The translations under genes were made by a program, and so were the position numbers. Positions 16,838-25,709 of a stretch of 54,731 nt of DNA are shown in pieces (the first letter of the stretch is position 1; the number at the start of each line of letters is the position of its first letter). The notes under the pieces were generated by a model. It did not search any database. It had not been told where the DNA came from and saw only the letters and a list, made by a program, of their open reading frames with translations. The stretch is taken from positions 1 to 54,731 of the forward strand of contig JAKQKQ010000168.1 in assembly GCA_029560585.1 (NCBI GenBank), read 5' to 3'. Origin of the DNA: Verrucomicrobiota bacterium. GTDB lineage: Bacteria; Verrucomicrobiota; Verrucomicrobiia; JADLBR01.

Positions 16838-17599
16838 TCACTCCCAGTAGGCGGTGTCGCCCGCCCCGTCCTTCTGCTGCCCGCCGTCCCCGCCGGTGAT
16901 GTAGCACACGTACCAGGGGTCCATCATCTGCGCCCACTCCTCCTCCTGGGTCCAGAAGCCGCCCGATTCCCCGGACCGGCTCCCGGTGCGCCGCCAGCGG
17001 AAGGGCGGGTTGATCATCGAGGTGTTGAAGCCGTAGCGCGCCAGGATCGCCCCGGTCTGGCCGACGTCCACCTTGAGGATCTCGACGTTGAAGAGGCGCG
17101 GCGGCGCGCCCGCGCTGCGGGTCTCGCTGTGGGGAAGCCCCGAGTAGTACCGGTACTTCTTGGTGGGGGCGTAGTAGTGGACCGTCACGCTGAACTCCGC
17201 CTGCGAGATCCAGATGCCGCTGGAGGCGTTCATCTTCACCGTGAAACTCCCGGACTGGAGCGATGAGCCGGTCTCGACCAGCCCGCGCGGGTAGCGCGAG
17301 AAGCGCATGGTCTGGTAGGCCCAGAGGTCGTCGTAGACCATCGTGATGCGGCTCTTGCCCAGCCGCGACTCGTTGACCCGGTTCTCCGAGAGCCGCAGCT
17401 TCGGGAATCGACGGTGCCTCGTCCCCTCCCGGTGGATCAGCCGATAGGGATTGGCGTCGAAGGATTCGTAGACCTCCTCGCGGTGCTCCCGGCCCGTCGC
17501 GCTGCGGACGTGGGACACCTCGCCCGTGAAGACCAGTCCCCGGTGCTGGCCGTAGACGACGTAGGCACCGCGATCGGATTCGTTGGAATCGTCGCCCAT
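16838..17599 (-). CDS. Tail protein downstream of the tape measure, unknown family
   Basis: A 253-residue protein immediately after the tape measure gene, sharing one base with it (stop TGA and start ATG overlap). Soluble and beta-rich, with RGLVFTGEVSHVRSATGREHREEVYES at the start and YYAPTKKYRYYSG in the centre. Position corresponds to distal tail or minor tail proteins of lambda-like phages; no family was recognised. A much longer in-frame read into the tape measure gene is an artefact of GC-rich sequence. Confidence 0.6.
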   Translation of the reverse strand: MGDDSNESDRGAYVVYGQHRGLVFTGEVSHVRSATGREHREEVYESFDANPYRLIHREGTRHRRFPKLRLSENRVNESRLGKSRITMVYDDLWAYQTMRFSRYPRGLVETGSSLQSGSFTVKMNASSGIWISQAEFSVTVHYYAPTKKYRYYSGLPHSETRSAGAPPRLFNVEILKVDVGQTGAILARYGFNTSMINPPFRWRRTGSRSGESGGFWTQEEEWAQMMDPWYVCYITGGDGGQQKDGAGDTAYWE

Positions 17600-19512
17600 C
17601 ACTCGCCTCCCCCGCTGGCCGCGACGATGGCCGCCTTGAGCTCGTTGACCGCCTGGAGCAGTTGCCCGATGCCGTTGGCATCCCCGCCGCTGGCGCCCTC
17701 CGCGCCCTTGCCGGCCGCAGCGTCGGCCACCGACTGCGCGTAGCTGCCGCTCTCCCAGGCCCCGGAGTTGAACGCCCCGGCCCCCGCGACGTTGCGGTGG
17801 GAGTCCATGTACTGCCGCCCGCCGTCGCGCCCGCTCACCATGTCGGCCTCCTCGGTGGCGCCCTTCCGGAAAGCGCTGATCCGGGCCTCGGCCTTCCGCG
17901 CGTCCTTGTCCTCCCCCCGGACCTTCTTCTTGGCCTCCCCGGCGGTCATGCCGTCGCGCATGTACTCCTCGATGCGCTCGTTCTTCGATTTGCCCCCAGG
18001 GCCTGCAGATGCTTGCGCGAGGTTGGCGCGGGCCGCCATGAGGGCGACGTAGGCCTCCGCCTCCCGCCTGCTGCCCCGCGCCATCTCCAACTCCTTCTCG
18101 GCCGCCGCAACGCGAAGCCGCGCCTCCTCGACGGCGTGCTCCTTCCCGTCGGCCTTCAACTCCGCGATGGCCACCTCCAGCGCCAGTTCCCGCACCTTGG
18201 CGGCCTCCCCCATCCGGTCCTCGCGGAGCTTCGCCTCCCTCTCCTTCTCCCGCCCGGCTTCCTCCTCCTCGCGCCTCTTCTGCTCGGCGATCTTGCGGCC
18301 GAGGTCCTCGATCTCCTTGAGGAGCCCCTGCTCCTCGGTGCGGAGCCTGATCGTCTCCTCCTGGTCGGCGTTGCCACGAGCGATCCGGTTGCGCAGCTCG
18401 GCCAGCTTGCCCAGGAGGTTCTCGAGGTTCTGTTCGTCGGTGCGGTTGGCGGCGTCCCTGGCCTCCTTCGCCCTCCAGTAGGCATCGGTGAGCCGCTCGA
18501 TCCCCTTGCGGCGCTTCTCGTCGTCCCCGGCCCCGCCCTCCGCCAGCGCGCCCTTCGATCGGTCGATCATGCCCTTGGGCCGGTAGTTCGCCCCCTCGGT
18601 CATGAAGCCCGCGTCCTCGGCGTTGGCCCCCATCCACTTGGCCATCTCCTCGCCGTGGATCTTCTGGTAGAGCGCCCGCTCGACGGCGACCCTCCCCCGC
18701 TTGTCCAGGCCCTCCGGGATGATCCCCGAATCCTTCTCTGCGGCGAACCGCTCCCTCGCCGCCGCCCCCACCTCCTCGCTGGCCTTGAGGCTCGCGGCGA
18801 ATTTCCGCCATCCCGCGTAGGTGCTCCAGACCCAGTCCTGGAACCGCGACTTCATGTTCTGGAGCATCAGGTTCCACTGGTCGGCCACCACACCCATGCC
18901 CATCAGCGCGGCATCGCTGGCGGGCTTGATCGAGGCGAATAGCTCGCGCAACTCCTCCGGGCTGCGCTGCAGGAGGTTCACCAGCTCCGTCCCGCCGCGC
19001 GAGAGAAGGTCCTGGACGACCAGGAACCCGCGACCGTTGGCCTCGGCCCGCTGGTAGCCGCCCGCCAGCGCCACGATCATGTCGGGCAGGTCCATCCGGG
19101 AAAGATCCCGCCCGCTCAGGCCCATGATCTTGAGCGCCTCGGCCTGCTCCCTGCCGCCCTCGGCGGCCTTGCCCAGGTTCACGCGCAACTTCACCGCCGC
19201 CTTGACCACCGCATCGAAGTCCGCACCCATGAGACTCGCCGCGCCGCCGACCTTCACGAGATCGGAGGGCATCTCGCGCAAGGTCTCGGCCAGGTCGCTC
19301 ACCCTGTCGGCGTCGGCCACCGCGCTTGTGACGGCGCGCCCGACCGCGTAGAGCGCCGAGGCGATCCCCGCGCCCACCGCCGCGCCGGAAAAGACCTTGG
19401 AGAACTCCGAGCCCAGCTTCTTGTTGAAGTCGCGGGCCTCCTTCCGCATCCGGGCCAGGCCCCGGTTGAAGTCGGAGTCGTCCAGGCGCGACCTGGTGAC
19501 CAGATCAGCCAC
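17599..19512 (-). CDS. Tail tape measure protein
   Basis: A 637-residue protein with the usual tape measure layout. The N-terminus is RLDDSDFNRGLARMRKEARDFNKKL. A small hydrophobic Ala/Gly segment follows (about 44-66, SGAAVGAGIASALYAVGRAVTSAV). Then comes a long helical region with heptad-like charged stretches, densest at about 370-480 (EDLGRKIAEQKRREEEE and following). Tape measure length sets tail length, and this one is short for the family. It follows a gene in the place of the tail-assembly chaperone and precedes tail-tip genes. Confidence 0.85.
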   Translation of the reverse strand: MADLVTRSRLDDSDFNRGLARMRKEARDFNKKLGSEFSKVFSGAAVGAGIASALYAVGRAVTSAVADADRVSDLAETLREMPSDLVKVGGAASLMGADFDAVVKAAVKLRVNLGKAAEGGREQAEALKIMGLSGRDLSRMDLPDMIVALAGGYQRAEANGRGFLVVQDLLSRGGTELVNLLQRSPEELRELFASIKPASDAALMGMGVVADQWNLMLQNMKSRFQDWVWSTYAGWRKFAASLKASEEVGAAARERFAAEKDSGIIPEGLDKRGRVAVERALYQKIHGEEMAKWMGANAEDAGFMTEGANYRPKGMIDRSKGALAEGGAGDDEKRRKGIERLTDAYWRAKEARDAANRTDEQNLENLLGKLAELRNRIARGNADQEETIRLRTEEQGLLKEIEDLGRKIAEQKRREEEEAGREKEREAKLREDRMGEAAKVRELALEVAIAELKADGKEHAVEEARLRVAAAEKELEMARGSRREAEAYVALMAARANLAQASAGPGGKSKNERIEEYMRDGMTAGEAKKKVRGEDKDARKAEARISAFRKGATEEADMVSGRDGGRQYMDSHRNVAGAGAFNSGAWESGSYAQSVADAAAGKGAEGASGGDANGIGQLLQAVNELKAAIVAASGGGE

Positions 19513-20152
19513 GGCGCTTCCTCCTGACCACCTTCGCCCCCTCGGGCAGCCCGCCCCGCCGCGTCCCGGTGATCCCGCGGGCCTCCAGCGAGGCGATCTG
19601 CTCCTCCTCGGCCTCCGTCACCCACCGGCAGCCGTACTCGCCTTCATTCAACGCGGCGGCGTAATGCAGGAGCTGCCCGTAGCGCAGGAACCACGCCCAC
19701 TCGGGGTCCTTGCCGAAGGCCCTCGCGACGGCCGTCACCATTCCGAGGTGGAAGGGCGTGGTGCAGGGCTTGCCCTCCTTGGCCCGCTCCTTGAGCTCGG
19801 GCACCACGACAGAGTCCTCGCGGTAGTTCGCCCACGCCAGCCGCGCGCGGTGGACCGACCTGGGCGAAAGCGCCATGCGGCGGATCGCGGCGATGTCCCG
19901 CCTGTCGGGCCTCCGCCAATCGATGGACCAGAGTTCCTCGAACGACCCGCACGCGCAGACCTTCGCCGCCCCCACGAGATCCGGGAGCGTCGCCGCCGAT
20001 GGCGTCCAGGGGAGAGGGTTGTCGATCGCCCGCAGCGCCACCGAGTGCGCTGCGCAGAAGGGTTTCAGATCGCGCCCGAAGATCCGGTGCCCGTCACAGG
20101 GCAGCAGGAACGCCGCCGCCAGCCGACCCGCCACGAGGGATTGGAGCGCCAT
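19505..20152 (-). CDS. Phage protein in the tail-chaperone position
   Basis: A 215-residue protein whose stop overlaps the tape measure start by eight bases. In lambda-like phages this slot encodes tail-assembly chaperones, sometimes with a -1 frameshift product. Here a single frame covers the gene and I see no convincing slippery site. It has a Cys pair early (LLPCDG, KPFCAAH, KVCACGS) and a basic C-terminus (RRGGLPEGAKVVRRKRRG). Family not recognised. Confidence 0.5.
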   Translation of the reverse strand: MALQSLVAGRLAAAFLLPCDGHRIFGRDLKPFCAAHSVALRAIDNPLPWTPSAATLPDLVGAAKVCACGSFEELWSIDWRRPDRRDIAAIRRMALSPRSVHRARLAWANYREDSVVVPELKERAKEGKPCTTPFHLGMVTAVARAFGKDPEWAWFLRYGQLLHYAAALNEGEYGCRWVTEAEEEQIASLEARGITGTRRGGLPEGAKVVRRKRRG

Positions 20153-20161
20153 GGCCCATCG

Positions 20162-20530
20162 TCAGGTGATCTTCTTGAAGGCGACCAGCGTGCAGGAGGC
20201 CTCCTCGAAATCGCGGACCTTGTCGCCGATCTTCTTGTTGGTGACGATGTACTTGATCCCGTCCACCGTCACCGTGCCCAGCGCGTCGAACTTCGCCTCG
20301 TCGGTGAGCAGGCCCTGCACGTCGTAGTTGCGCTTCCACCGGTCCGGCTTCTGCTGGCCGAGGGCGGCGGTCTCCCCGTCGCGGTCCACGGCCTCTGCCT
20401 GGGCCTCGGGCTCGCGGGCCCGGTCCACGGAATTGACCTCGATGCCGATGTCGTCGGACATCGCCTTGAGGGCCGCCTTGAGGCCCATCGTGACCGCGAG
20501 GGAACCGTGCTTGTCGAAAGCATCCGCCAT
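20162..20530 (-). CDS. Small tail protein, possible tail tube
   Basis: A 122-residue protein (MADAFDKHGSLAVTMGLKAAL...). Strand-rich C-terminus, ALGTVTVDGIKYIVTNKKIGDK. Its size and position, between head-tail joining genes and the chaperone/tape measure pair, suggest a small tail or tail tube protein, but no motif confirms it. Confidence 0.45.
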   Translation of the reverse strand: MADAFDKHGSLAVTMGLKAALKAMSDDIGIEVNSVDRAREPEAQAEAVDRDGETAALGQQKPDRWKRNYDVQGLLTDEAKFDALGTVTVDGIKYIVTNKKIGDKVRDFEEASCTLVAFKKIT

Positions 20531-20545
20531 ATCCCCCGGCGCGTG

Positions 20546-21310
20546 TCAACGCCGGCGGGAACCTCGGGACTTCTTCTCCGGGCGAAAGCCCGCCAGTTCC
20601 TTCCGCATCCCCTCGACATGGAAGTGGGCGGCGGTCTGGATCGCGCGATTCAGGATCGCGATGAGTTCCGGATTGTAGTCAGAACCCTTCCCCACCCAAT
20701 CGAAGAACTTGAGGTCTCGCCGAAGGTCCATCGCGAATCGCCCGCGGCCCCCGCCGTGCTGGGCGACGTAGGCGGCGAATGCGATCGAGAGCTTCTTGAG
20801 CGCCGGGATCAGCGCGCTCTTGAGCTTGCCGACGTGGCCCTCCAATTCCTTCACATGCGCCTCGACGGCCTCCGGATTCATGACGATCCGCAGCGGTGGC
20901 GGTGGTCTCCAGCTGTGGCGCTTATATCCGCGCATCGCGCGGCCCTGATCAAACGGAGTGATCGTCACCCCGGCCAGCCGGGAGCCGCCTTTCTTCAGGA
21001 TCTCCCGCATCGCCCGGATGTCGCCCCGGAAGTAGGCGGACCAGAAGGCGGTGCGCAGCGGTCTCTTCATCTCGCGCAGGTATCGGTTGAGTCTCGCCCC
21101 GCGCGGGTACCCGTAGGCGTAGTCGCGCCGGATCCCGCGCCTGGCCGCGCCTGCCGAGGACGGAGGGATCACGCCCAGCACGCGCCGGAAGAGTCCGCGG
21201 GCATATTTCTCGAACGTCTTGCCGGAGAAGTCGTCGTGCTCGGCCTCGATGTCCCGGACCGTCCGGTCCCAGTCGGTCAGGTCCACCTCGAAGGAAACGT
21301 CAGACGCCAC
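20546..21310 (-). CDS. Probable head-tail connector or minor tail protein
   Basis: A 254-residue protein, helical and basic, beginning MASDVSFEVDLTDWDRTVRDIE and with a Gly-flanked middle (AAYVAQHGGGRGRFA). The N-terminal pattern (strand, then helix with DRTVRDIE) is reminiscent of HK97-gp10-type neck proteins, and its place fits. Low-certainty family assignment; reality of the gene is well supported by position and continuous frame. Confidence 0.5.
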   Translation of the reverse strand: MASDVSFEVDLTDWDRTVRDIEAEHDDFSGKTFEKYARGLFRRVLGVIPPSSAGAARRGIRRDYAYGYPRGARLNRYLREMKRPLRTAFWSAYFRGDIRAMREILKKGGSRLAGVTITPFDQGRAMRGYKRHSWRPPPPLRIVMNPEAVEAHVKELEGHVGKLKSALIPALKKLSIAFAAYVAQHGGGRGRFAMDLRRDLKFFDWVGKGSDYNPELIAILNRAIQTAAHFHVEGMRKELAGFRPEKKSRGSRRR

Positions 21311-21311
21311 G

Positions 21312-21731
21312 TTACGCCGCCGGGATAGCGACGCCCGCGGCCACCGGCTTGAGCACCATCTTGGTCGCGCTCTTGGCCACGCCCAGGATCGTCGGGTACC
21401 AGCCCTCCGCCAGGTCCGTGCTCGGGGCGATGTCCCCCGCCGCGTCCGCGCCGACCACGAGGATCTCCCCCACGCTCAGCGCGCAGCCGGGGGTGAAGTC
21501 GTCGTCGTCGTAGACCAGGAAGCCCGGCTGGCCCGCCGCGCCGCCGTTGAGCGCGATGCCCTCGGCGGCGTAGGCCGTCGCGCTGTTGGCGTCCGCCTTG
21601 TAGTACCGCCCATCCGCCGCCTTGCGGTACAGGGGCATGCCCGCCGTGACCGCCTCCCCAAAGATGATGTCCTTCTTTTTGCCGTTGCTCCCCGCCAGGA
21701 CGTTCGCCGCAGTGATGACCTTTGCCGCCAT
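21312..21731 (-). CDS. DUF2190-like capsid decoration or fibre protein
   Basis: A 139-residue small beta-rich protein: AVTAGMPLYRKAADGRYYKADAN, AAEGIALNGGAAGQPGFLVYDDD, ALSVGEILVVGADAAGDIAPS. The 'G-P-V/MPLY ... A-GIAL ... VYDD' rhythm is like DUF2190-type capsid decoration or fibre proteins. It lies among head-tail genes. Function is inferred only. Confidence 0.5.
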   Translation of the reverse strand: MAAKVITAANVLAGSNGKKKDIIFGEAVTAGMPLYRKAADGRYYKADANSATAYAAEGIALNGGAAGQPGFLVYDDDDFTPGCALSVGEILVVGADAAGDIAPSTDLAEGWYPTILGVAKSATKMVLKPVAAGVAIPAA

Positions 21732-21753
21732 GACTCACCCCGCGTGTCAATCC

Positions 21754-22164
21754 TCAGGCGTCCAGCGCCGCCGCCCAGACCTTGAATTTCAGCGTCCTCA
21801 CCCACTCGTGACGGGTCCGGGATCGCTCGATGTCGAAGTCGGCAACCCCGAACACCCTCGCCCTCGGCCCCGAGAGCATGTCTGGCAGCGCCGAGTCGCG
21901 GAGTTTCCGCAGGACCTTTCCCCACGCGTCGGCCAGGGCCTCCGGGCTGTTGATCTTCTCGGCCTCCATCATCACGTCCACCCGGCAGGAAAGGAGCCAC
22001 CGCCCCGGCCGCTTGTCATCCTCCGCCGCGCCATCGACCATCGCCACGATGCGGGTGTCGGGCGCGTCCTCGTCGGAATCGACGCAGGCAACCGGGATCC
22101 CCGTCCCAGCTTCATCGAGGACCGCCTTCAGCCTCTCCTCCACCGCGTCGCAGGGGTCGGTCAC
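21754..22164 (-). CDS. Tail terminator-like protein
   Basis: A 136-residue alpha/beta protein, DAVEERLKAVLDEAGTGIPVACVDSDED..., with RWLLSCRVDVMMEAE and FGVADFDIERSRTRHEWVRTLKFKVWA. Strand-helix order, size and position after the head-closure gene match tail terminator/joining proteins. Its start overlaps the previous stop by ATGA. Confidence 0.5.
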   Translation of the reverse strand: MTDPCDAVEERLKAVLDEAGTGIPVACVDSDEDAPDTRIVAMVDGAAEDDKRPGRWLLSCRVDVMMEAEKINSPEALADAWGKVLRKLRDSALPDMLSGPRARVFGVADFDIERSRTRHEWVRTLKFKVWAAALDA

Positions 22165-22478
22165 GTGATCAACTCCGCGTGGATGGTGACGACGGGCCAG
22201 TTCGAGTTGTCCGCCACGCCCGTCACCTTGTAGCTCTTGCCGTCGGCGGTGAGCCGATCGCCGCGCGTCGGCAGCGGCAACCCGATCTCATCGCGCAGCG
22301 CCTTCATCATGACGCCCGAGGAGGGGTCAAAGCCGCCGGCCACGAGCCCAAACTCGACCGCGGGATTGCCGATGAGCGCGCGGAATCGCCTCTGCCCCCA
22401 CGCCACCGCCACGCCCCTGCCCTCCTCGCCCAGGAGACGGGCCATGTCGGAGGCGACCTCATCGGCCAGCGTCGCCAT
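22161..22478 (-). CDS. Head-tail joining (gpFII-like) protein candidate
   Basis: A 105-residue protein beginning MATLADEVASDMARLLGEEGRGVAV, with strands RLTADGKSYKVTGVADNSNWPVVTIHAEL at the end. A beta-barrel with the 'G-DRLTADG--YKVTGV' hairpin is common in small head-closure proteins of the gpFII group. The position, two genes after the coat protein, is right. Confidence 0.5.
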   Translation of the reverse strand: MATLADEVASDMARLLGEEGRGVAVAWGQRRFRALIGNPAVEFGLVAGGFDPSSGVMMKALRDEIGLPLPTRGDRLTADGKSYKVTGVADNSNWPVVTIHAELIT

Positions 22479-22487
22479 GGGAATGGG

Positions 22488-22814
22488 TCACCGGGGCTTT
22501 CGGACGCCCTTGCGCCTCGGCGCGGGATCCGCGACCGGAGAATCCTCGTCGAGGGTTTCGGGTGGCGCCTGATCCGGGGCGACCTCGTCGCCCGGGACCT
22601 CGGTCGCAACGACCGCAACCGACTCCCTGCCCCGGAGTCGCCTTCGCTTGATCAGCCCATTGTCCCGGCCCCAGACCTCGATCCGCTCGATGCCGGCGGC
22701 ATCCTCCGCCTGGAGCCTCTTGGCGGCGCGGATCTGCTCGCGCAGGGGGACCTCGGGCCCGACCAGCACGCGCGGGCCCGCCTCGCCATAGCCGATGGTG
22801 ACGCCCTGATTCAT
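22488..22814 (-). CDS. Small phage protein after the coat gene, unknown
   Basis: A 108-residue protein with an ordered N-terminal half (VLVGPEVPLREQIRAAKRLQAEDA, GIERIEVWGRDNGLIKRRRLRG) and a disordered acidic-to-basic tail ending PAPRRKGVRKPR. It shares one base with the coat protein stop. Unknown function; may be a head accessory. Confidence 0.5.
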   Translation of the reverse strand: MNQGVTIGYGEAGPRVLVGPEVPLREQIRAAKRLQAEDAAGIERIEVWGRDNGLIKRRRLRGRESVAVVATEVPGDEVAPDQAPPETLDEDSPVADPAPRRKGVRKPR

Positions 22815-23731
22815 CACGCCGCCCTCGTGAACCGGCGCAGCGCCTCTTTCTCGCCGATGCCGAAACCGTAGTTGCACTCGATGACCCGCTTGCCGGTGTC
22901 CTTGCCCGGATCGCCCCACGCCCGGTACTCCAGGGTCAGGCCGGAGTCGGGGTCGGTGTAGATCTCGTAGGCGGTGAGCTGCTCCCGCACGCTGGGCTCG
23001 GGCTCGATGGGGGCCTGCCCGACCAGAACGGCGCTGGGGAAGCAGATGAAGCCAGCGAGGTTCTCGCCGTTGTCCGGCAGGATCGGGGCCCGCTCGTAGT
23101 CGAAGCCGCCCACCCGCGCGCCCAGGCTCGCGTCGCGCCAGACGCGCGTGTCGCCGGAGTTGCCCGCGAACCGCGCCTGGGGATCGGCCTTGAGGTAGTG
23201 GTCAAAGTCGTTGTTGAGCACCATCCCCCGGCCCGTCTCTGGCCACATGAGGTCGTTGCTCGCCTTGCTGGCCTCCAGCACCTCCAGGAAGTCGAACTCG
23301 TCGGGGGAGACGTTGACCACCGGCGCGCCGAAGTCCGCGGCCTTCACGATCGAGAAGATGTCCTTGATGACATCCTCGGCGAGCTTGCGGCCCTTGTTTC
23401 GGCCCAGCTTCTCGAAGTCGATCATCGGCATCCGGTTCCAGGTCCGGCTCTTGATCGCCATGGACTGGTACTTGCGCTTGTCGATCTTCACCGGCCGGGT
23501 CTCGATGTCGCCGTCCTCCTCGGCCTCGTACCCGTCCTCATCGTCGAAGTCCTTGCTCGCGGAGGTCGCCAGCGGGTAGTAGGGCACGTGCACGGTGTCG
23601 GTGCCCTTGAGAGGCACGTTCTCGAACTTGGTCGAGAAGAGCCGCAGCGGCAGGATGATCCTCTTGAACGCCTCCATGGCGCCCTCCAGGATCGTGTGGA
23701 TCTTCAGGTCGTCGGCTACGTTGAACGGCAT
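22814..23731 (-). CDS. Major capsid (coat) protein
   Basis: A 305-residue protein beginning MPFNVADDLKIHTILEGAMEAFKRIILPLRLFSTKFENVPLKGTDTVHVPYYPL. The pattern 'outer helix, then VPLKGTDTVHVPYYP strand' is typical of HK97-fold coat proteins of the P22/podovirus-like branch found in many lambda-like genomes. It sits directly after scaffold-like and protease genes and before head-tail genes. An ATG at the far end with upstream AAGGAAGGGACAA supplies a ribosome binding site. No cleavage site was identified. Confidence 0.75.
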   Translation of the reverse strand: MPFNVADDLKIHTILEGAMEAFKRIILPLRLFSTKFENVPLKGTDTVHVPYYPLATSASKDFDDEDGYEAEEDGDIETRPVKIDKRKYQSMAIKSRTWNRMPMIDFEKLGRNKGRKLAEDVIKDIFSIVKAADFGAPVVNVSPDEFDFLEVLEASKASNDLMWPETGRGMVLNNDFDHYLKADPQARFAGNSGDTRVWRDASLGARVGGFDYERAPILPDNGENLAGFICFPSAVLVGQAPIEPEPSVREQLTAYEIYTDPDSGLTLEYRAWGDPGKDTGKRVIECNYGFGIGEKEALRRFTRAA

Positions 23732-23761
23732 ATCGGTTGTCCCTTCCTTGTTTCCCCCGCG

Positions 23762-24256
23762 TCAGTTCCGCCCGGACTCGCCCAGGAACGCCCGGATGTC
23801 GTCCCGGCGCTCCCGCATGAACTCGGCCTTCCTGACCGGATCTTTCTTCGCCTCGCTCCAGGCGGCCTCCAGCGACCCGCCCGAGAGCGCCCCGGTGGGG
23901 CTGATCGCCTCGCCCGCCCCGACCGCCAGCGGATCGCCGGTGGCGTCGGCCACGATCTTCGCGGCCCCCTGGCTCGCGCGGAGGGGAAGCGTCTTCTCGG
24001 ACTCGGCCTTCTCCTTCTCGGCCTTCTCCTTGGCGGCCCGCGCCGCGTCGCGATCCTGCTCCGCCTGGGCCTTCTCGCCCTTGAGCCTCTCGTTCTCAGA
24101 TTTGAGCGCGTCGCGCTCGCCCTCGGCGGCCTCGGCCCTCGCGGTCAGCGCGGCGTTCTCGGTCCGCGCGGCATCGAGGTCGGCGCTCACCTGCTGCAGC
24201 TGCTTGCCCCCGGTGATGAGGTTCTTCAGTTCGGCCAGAAATTGCTGGAAGTTCAT
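23762..24256 (-). CDS. Scaffold-like coiled-coil protein
   Basis: A 164-residue protein almost entirely helical. Residues about 20-90 are an uninterrupted Lys/Glu/Ala coiled coil (QVSADLDAARTENAALTARA, then EKAEKEKAESEK). The C-terminus is basic/acidic mixed, EAKKDPVRKAEFMRERRDD. Lying between the prohead protease region and the coat gene, it is the natural candidate for the head scaffold, probably cleared by the S49 protease encoded upstream. Confidence 0.65.
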   Translation of the reverse strand: MNFQQFLAELKNLITGGKQLQQVSADLDAARTENAALTARAEAAEGERDALKSENERLKGEKAQAEQDRDAARAAKEKAEKEKAESEKTLPLRASQGAAKIVADATGDPLAVGAGEAISPTGALSGGSLEAAWSEAKKDPVRKAEFMRERRDDIRAFLGESGRN

Positions 24257-24284
24257 GTGGCTTCGCTCCCTTTCTCCGAATCGG

Positions 24285-24875
24285 TCACTCCCGCTGGCCG
24301 GAGACGACGTTGAGGTTGGCGACCGAATTGGTGTGCCCGGTCAGCTGCACGAGCAGCGGCTTCTGCGCCTGCCCCACAGCGAGCAGCCCCGGCCCGATCT
24401 CGACGTGGCGGGTCTCGTTGCTCGCCGAGCCGCACGGCAGGACGATGTCGGCCGCCACCTCGTAGAGGATGTCCCCCGCGGCCAGCGATGCGCCCGGCGC
24501 GGGACTCAGCACGACGTAGTTGGTGTCGGCTGCGGCGACCGAATGCAATTCGTAGGCCTCCGCGCTCACGTCCCGGGAGACGACCGAATCCCCGTTGGTC
24601 AGCCCGTAGGAGGCGTTGGCCACCGCGCAGGTCCCCGCGATCCCCTCGGTGGCGGCCAGCAGCACGCCATCGGCGGCCGCGAAGAAAGTCAGGGTGGCCG
24701 CGTTGGTGTCGGCGGTGACGTTGGCGTAGGTGACGCGCGGCTTGGAGCCCGCGGGGATCACCGCGTAGGACACCCGGCTCGCGCCGTAGTCGGAACCCTT
24801 CTTGGAGAACTCGCCCGCGCCAAAGAGCGGGACCGCGAGCAACAGGCACAGGATCGTGGGGATGGGCTGCTTCAT
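24285..24875 (-). CDS. Exported beta-rich protein in the decoration-protein slot
   Basis: A 196-residue protein with N-terminus MKQPIPTILCLLLAVPLFGAGEFSKKG, a good signal peptide. The rest is strand- and Ala/Thr-rich (VTYANVTADTNAATLTFFAA). It lies between the prohead protease and the scaffold-like gene, where lambda-like phages encode the head decoration protein; a signal peptide there is odd for a cytoplasmically assembled capsid. It may be a decoration protein with an N-terminal hydrophobic helix, or an exported accessory gene inserted in the head operon. No family recognised. Confidence 0.5.
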   Translation of the reverse strand: MKQPIPTILCLLLAVPLFGAGEFSKKGSDYGASRVSYAVIPAGSKPRVTYANVTADTNAATLTFFAAADGVLLAATEGIAGTCAVANASYGLTNGDSVVSRDVSAEAYELHSVAAADTNYVVLSPAPGASLAAGDILYEVAADIVLPCGSASNETRHVEIGPGLLAVGQAQKPLLVQLTGHTNSVANLNVVSGQRE

Positions 24876-24893
24876 GTTGATCCCGGCGGGGTG

Positions 24894-25709
24894 TCAACCG
24901 CGCACCATCTCCAGGAGCGCCGCCTCGGCGTCCTCCCGGCCCCCGATGAAATCGATCGCGCCCCGGTCGCGGGCCTCGTCGCCGAGGAACACCTGGCCCC
25001 GCATCGTGCCGGGGGCCAGCTGCCGGTGCGCGGCGACGTGGCCCTCGAATTTCGCGTGGCTCTTCTCCACCGCATCCTGGATCGAGGCGCGCTGGTCGTC
25101 GGTGAGGCCCGTCCACGGCAGCCAGGTGGTCTTGAGGTCCCCCTCCCGGTTGTGGAACGCCTCGACGCGGATCCCGGCGTCGGCCAGCCAGCCCGACATG
25201 TCCGCGAAGAAGGTGAAGGTGCCGATGCTGCCAGTGTAGGCGGTCATGGAGCTTCCGATGGCGCCCGCGCCGGCGGCGAGGAAGTAGGCGGCGCTGGCCA
25301 TCATCTGGTCGGTGTAGGCGAGCACGTGCTTCTCCCCGGCCAACGTCGCGATCTCCTGGGCTGCCTCCAGCGCGCCAAGGGTCGAGCCCCCCGGCGAGTC
25401 GATGTCCAGCAGCACGCCCGCCACGTTCGGGTCCTCGCGCAACGCGCGGGCCGCGACGATGATCTCGTCATAGGCGGTGTCCGGCCACCACGAGGCGTCC
25501 TTCGCCAGCACGCCCACGATCGGCAGCCGCGCGATCCCGCCTGGCCGCATCTCGGCCTTCAGCGATGCGCGGTGGGTCGGTGCCTTCCCCTTGGCCTTGG
25601 AGAGCACCCGCGCCATCTCCTCAACCCTCGGCTGGCCGCTGGCGTGCAGCGCCCACGGGTGGGCCCCGAGCTTCCACGCCGCGCCCGATAGTTCACTTCC
25701 CGGAATCAT
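24894..25709 (-). CDS. S49-family prohead protease (SppA/lambda gpC-like)
   Basis: A 271-residue serine peptidase of the S49 type that matures phage proheads. Residues about 95-165 hold the core: VAGVLLDIDSPGGSTLGALE, then YTDQMMASAAYFLAAGA with probable nucleophile S139, then SMTAYTGSIG. It starts inside the 3' end of the portal gene (17-base overlap), a frequent arrangement in lambda-like head operons. The natural substrates would be the scaffold-like and possibly portal proteins encoded next to it. A longer in-frame read across the portal gene was rejected. Confidence 0.85.
   Translation of the reverse strand: MIPGSELSGAAWKLGAHPWALHASGQPRVEEMARVLSKAKGKAPTHRASLKAEMRPGGIARLPIVGVLAKDASWWPDTAYDEIIVAARALREDPNVAGVLLDIDSPGGSTLGALEAAQEIATLAGEKHVLAYTDQMMASAAYFLAAGAGAIGSSMTAYTGSIGTFTFFADMSGWLADAGIRVEAFHNREGDLKTTWLPWTGLTDDQRASIQDAVEKSHAKFEGHVAAHRQLAPGTMRGQVFLGDEARDRGAIDFIGGREDAEAALLEMVRG

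Noticed and set aside
19505-20152. Programmed -1 frameshift in the tail chaperone gene
   Set aside because: No convincing X-XXY-YYZ slippery heptamer in the right frame near the end and no second frame of suitable length.
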